DNA from: Candidatus Altarchaeales archaeon
GTDB lineage: Archaea > Altiarchaeota > Altiarchaeia > IMC4 > SCGC-AAA252-I15
DNA: 6,779 bases
Direction of reading: 5' to 3'
NCBI GenBank assembly: GCA_014729705.1
Contig: WJJK01000192.1
Location: 1 to 6,779 of the forward strand
Shown one piece after another: positions 5,148 to 6,779 of this stretch (position 1 is the stretch's first letter; every line of letters begins with the position of its first letter). The notes beneath the pieces are model-generated. The model was not told the origin of the DNA. It ran no database searches and was given only the letters and a program-made list of their open reading frames with translations. The position numbers and the translations under genes are program-made.

Positions 5148-6779
5148 TGATGACGTCATCCGATAAAAAAGGCCAAGTCATACTTGAAAAAAGCGTTTTA
5201 TACGCTGTCACTGTTTTGGCTGCTTTGGTTGCGCTGCTTATTTTATATCGGATGGGTGTTTTCTCAACCTTCTTCATTGATTCGGGGATAGCGGGGTTCA
5301 GCGTGGTTGAGGTAGAGGATTACGTGGTTTCCGCCGACAACCGGATACACTTGGTTCTTAGGAATACCGGTGTCAGCGACGTTGAAATACCGCCAAACAA
5401 TGTCTACGTTAAAACCCGTTACGTGGACTGCGGTTGGGGCGGGGAGTTCGCAGACGGAGTTGATGATCTGAAGCAGCAGGAGATTAAGGTTTATTCAGTG
5501 GATTGCAGCGGGGCTTCGCCGAAGTTAACCAGCGTATACCGGGTAGGAGACCCCTATACCCTTGATGTGACGATTAAATACCTTAACCCTGACACAGGCA
5601 AGACCCATGAGAGTGTCGGTAAAGTGTGGGGTAAGTTGGAGTTGGAAACCGATGTTAGGTTCGCTTCAACCACAACCACGACGCTTAAATGCCGGGAAGT
5701 GGACTGTGACGAGCCGGGAACTATAGACGATGATTGCACGATACTTGATCCAACTCCCGGCTCCGAGGAACCCACTGACTGCACATACTGCACCACAGAC
5801 AATAAATGCTTTGAGAGAGGCAACTGCGGAAATGCTTGTTCAACCGACTTGGAATGCGAGGAACTGCCGCAAGGATACGATGGCATAAATTTCTGCACCG
5901 AATGTGACGAGGCGAACCAGGTATGCGAAGAACCTGAGGATCCCGAAGACGACTGTGGACTGCCATGCCAAGACCCGGAAACATTAAGCACAGACTGTGA
6001 GATTGACTGTGAATACTGCTTCAAGGGATGGTACGGTAATTACGTGTGCGTCGAAGAAGGCCAGTGCGGGCAAAGATGCGCAAGCAACGAGGAATGCGTG
6101 GACAACATACCGCGCCCGTCTCTTGGAGGGCGGATAAACATCTGCCCCTGGTGCGACCCAACAGAGAGGATATGTAGAGAAGATGACTGTGGGAAACCCT
6201 GCGACCCAAATAACCCAAACGAGTGTCAACGCAACTGCGAATGGTGCGGACCAAACATCTATGGGGAATACGTATGCCAGGAAGAAGAACAGCAGCTAGA
6301 CGTTGAGTTCATCGTGCACAATGAAAGCGGCGGGGAATTCGTATTAGCAAATGAATTAATCAAACTCAACCTCACAGCCAAAGCCCACCAGGGGGTGGAC
6401 GAGCTGTGGGTCAGCGAAAAAGTGAAGGTCGAGGAATTCAACTACAACTGCAGAGACCGTGAAATAGTGGTCGACGGCGATAAAGTTGAGGACATAGAGA
6501 TTGGAGACATCACAGACCCCCTCACGGACGCCCCAAACATTCCCTGGCGCATTGGAGACAACCCCAGATACTGTGACGAAGGAAAATGTGAAATAGAGTC
6601 CATAGAACATAAATACGTGTGGGACGACACTGAATCCGAGACCGGCGTAAACCTCTGCTACTGGGCGATAGCCCGGGAAGACGATGAGATAGGGGAAGGC
6701 AGATACAGCCGAATCGAATGCGACTGCATAAAAATAGGGATCCTGGAGGTCTACCTCGTACAACCTAAACCCCCACCAC
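5147..6779 (+). CDS. Giant class III-signal (pilin-like) cysteine-rich surface protein, 3' end outside window
   Basis: Reading from ATG at 5147 (second in-frame ATG at 5150), the frame stays open for 544 codons to the window end. The N-terminus is an archaeal class III signal: SSDKKG, predicted processing after G9, then QVILEK with glutamate at +5 and a hydrophobic helix (16-34). Such signals are cut by an EppA-type peptidase and carried by type IV pilin-like subunits. An extracellular beta-rich domain follows (about 40-172, C95 and C120), then a Thr-rich linker (STTTTT) and five six-cysteine modules (182-377). The last part (about 383-540) is Ig-like with six more cysteines (435, 476, 481, 504, 525, 527) and sequons N392-E-S and N408-L-T. 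A PKPPP stretch at the edge suggests a linker to further domains. The protein is strongly acidic, with 38 cysteines so far, implying disulfide-stabilised or metal-binding structure outside the cell. The size is far above usual pilins, so an adhesin, minor subunit or tethered surface protein is likely. The function is not recognised. Confidence 0.88.
   Translation, partial: MMTSSDKKGQVILEKSVLYAVTVLAALVALLILYRMGVFSTFFIDSGIAGFSVVEVEDYVVSADNRIHLVLRNTGVSDVEIPPNNVYVKTRYVDCGWGGEFADGVDDLKQQEIKVYSVDCSGASPKLTSVYRVGDPYTLDVTIKYLNPDTGKTHESVGKVWGKLELETDVRFASTTTTTLKCREVDCDEPGTIDDDCTILDPTPGSEEPTDCTYCTTDNKCFERGNCGNACSTDLECEELPQGYDGINFCTECDEANQVCEEPEDPEDDCGLPCQDPETLSTDCEIDCEYCFKGWYGNYVCVEEGQCGQRCASNEECVDNIPRPSLGGRINICPWCDPTERICREDDCGKPCDPNNPNECQRNCEWCGPNIYGEYVCQEEEQQLDVEFIVHNESGGEFVLANELIKLNLTAKAHQGVDELWVSEKVKVEEFNYNCRDREIVVDGDKVEDIEIGDITDPLTDAPNIPWRIGDNPRYCDEGKCEIESIEHKYVWDDTESETGVNLCYWAIAREDDEIGEGRYSRIECDCIKIGILEVYLVQPKPPP
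5165..5248 (+). other. Class III signal peptide cleavage motif and hydrophobic helix
   Basis: Residues 7-34 of the pilin-like protein. KKG-QVILE matches the archaeal class III pattern: basic residues, Gly, then Gln at +1 and Glu at +5, followed by an uncharged helix of about 19 residues ending before R35. It lacks the small residue and lipobox of ordinary Sec signals at this place. Cleavage between G9 and Q10 is inferred from family knowledge. Confidence 0.75.
5690..6277 (+). repeat. Five tandem six-cysteine modules in the pilin-like protein
   Basis: These are protein-level repeats at residues 182-377. Cysteine spacings are: module 0 (5690-5809) C-x4-C-x9-C-x14-C-x2-C-x5-C; module 1 (5825-5926) C-x3-C-x5-C-x12-C-x2-C-x6-C; module 2 (5954-6049) C-x3-C-x9-C-x3-C-x2-C-x9-C; module 3 (6065-6175) C-x3-C-x5-C-x15-C-x2-C-x6-C; module 4 (6188-6277) C-x3-C-x7-C-x3-C-x2-C-x9-C. 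Modules 1-4 all begin CGxxC, contain CxxC, and mostly end in an acidic pair (EE or ED). Modules 1 and 3 share one subtype (INFCTEC and INICPWC). Modules 2 and 4 share another (DDCGLPC and DDCGKPC, then CEYC and CEWC, ending YVC). The copies are diverged at DNA level, so this is an old duplication. The spacing recalls small disulfide-rich folds such as Dickkopf-type or knottin-like modules, but I cannot name a family. Confidence 0.85.

Noticed and set aside
5690..6277. Iron-sulfur or ferredoxin-type clusters from the CxxC motifs
   Set aside because: The CxxCxxCxxxCP ferredoxin pattern is absent, and the protein is predicted to lie outside the cell, where disulfides are more likely.
5554..6763. 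Several long minus-strand reading frames (up to 156 codons)
   Set aside because: They are antisense to one continuous plus-strand frame with a signal peptide and regular cysteine modules. Their translations are low-complexity Ser/His/Val-rich, as expected from the reverse of Asp/Glu/Cys codons.
1..6779. tRNA, rRNA, CRISPR array, insertion sequence or attachment site
   Set aside because: I saw no cloverleaf-like segments, no short direct repeats with spacers, no terminal inverted repeats and no transposase or integrase motifs. Coding sequence fills nearly the whole window.

Overview
The window looks archaeal. The evidence is TATA-type (box A) promoters instead of -35/-10 boxes, two genes with no ribosome binding site just downstream of a TATA box (probable leaderless mRNAs), frequent AGG/AGA and ATA codons, a DPM-synthase-like glycosyltransferase, a GT-C-like membrane protein of an archaeal type, and above all a class III (archaeal type IV pilin-like) signal peptide. 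Class III signals are known from methanogens, Altiarchaeota-type lineages and DPANN archaea. I cannot assign a lineage from this sequence alone.

Layout. (1) 1-1110, plus: the C-terminal part of a B12-binding-domain radical SAM enzyme, cut by the left edge. (2) 1148-1828, plus: a complete family 2 glycosyltransferase resembling dolichyl-phosphate sugar synthases, with its own TATA-like box. (3) 1783-4251, minus: a large GT-C-like polytopic membrane protein of the misnamed '6-pyruvoyl-tetrahydropterin synthase-related' family; its 3' end overlaps the glycosyltransferase by 46 bp, tail to tail. (4) 4264-5094, minus: a secreted, membrane-anchored protein with two Ig-like domains, lying 12 bp upstream of gene 3 in an apparent two-gene operon. 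(5) 5147-6779, plus: a gene running off the right edge, divergent from gene 4 across a 52-bp intergenic region. It starts with a class III signal peptide and continues as a very large acidic, cysteine-rich surface protein. No stretch longer than about 60 bp is without a gene, and I see no RNA genes, CRISPR or mobile elements.

The most notable item is gene 5. Its frame stays open from 5147 to the window end (544 codons). It contains five consecutive six-cysteine modules (30 cysteines, residues 182-377), and after the first they alternate between two spacing subtypes. Typical archaeal pilins with this signal are small, so this looks like a giant pilin-like protein or a membrane-tethered surface protein.

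How the genes may work together (inference): the glycosyltransferase could load a sugar onto a polyprenyl-phosphate carrier, the GT-C-like protein could use such a carrier outside the membrane, and the Ig-domain protein encoded with it could be its extracellular partner. The divergent cysteine-rich protein could be a surface substrate or structural component. The radical SAM enzyme could modify a lipid or sugar in the same envelope pathway. Nothing in the sequence proves these links.
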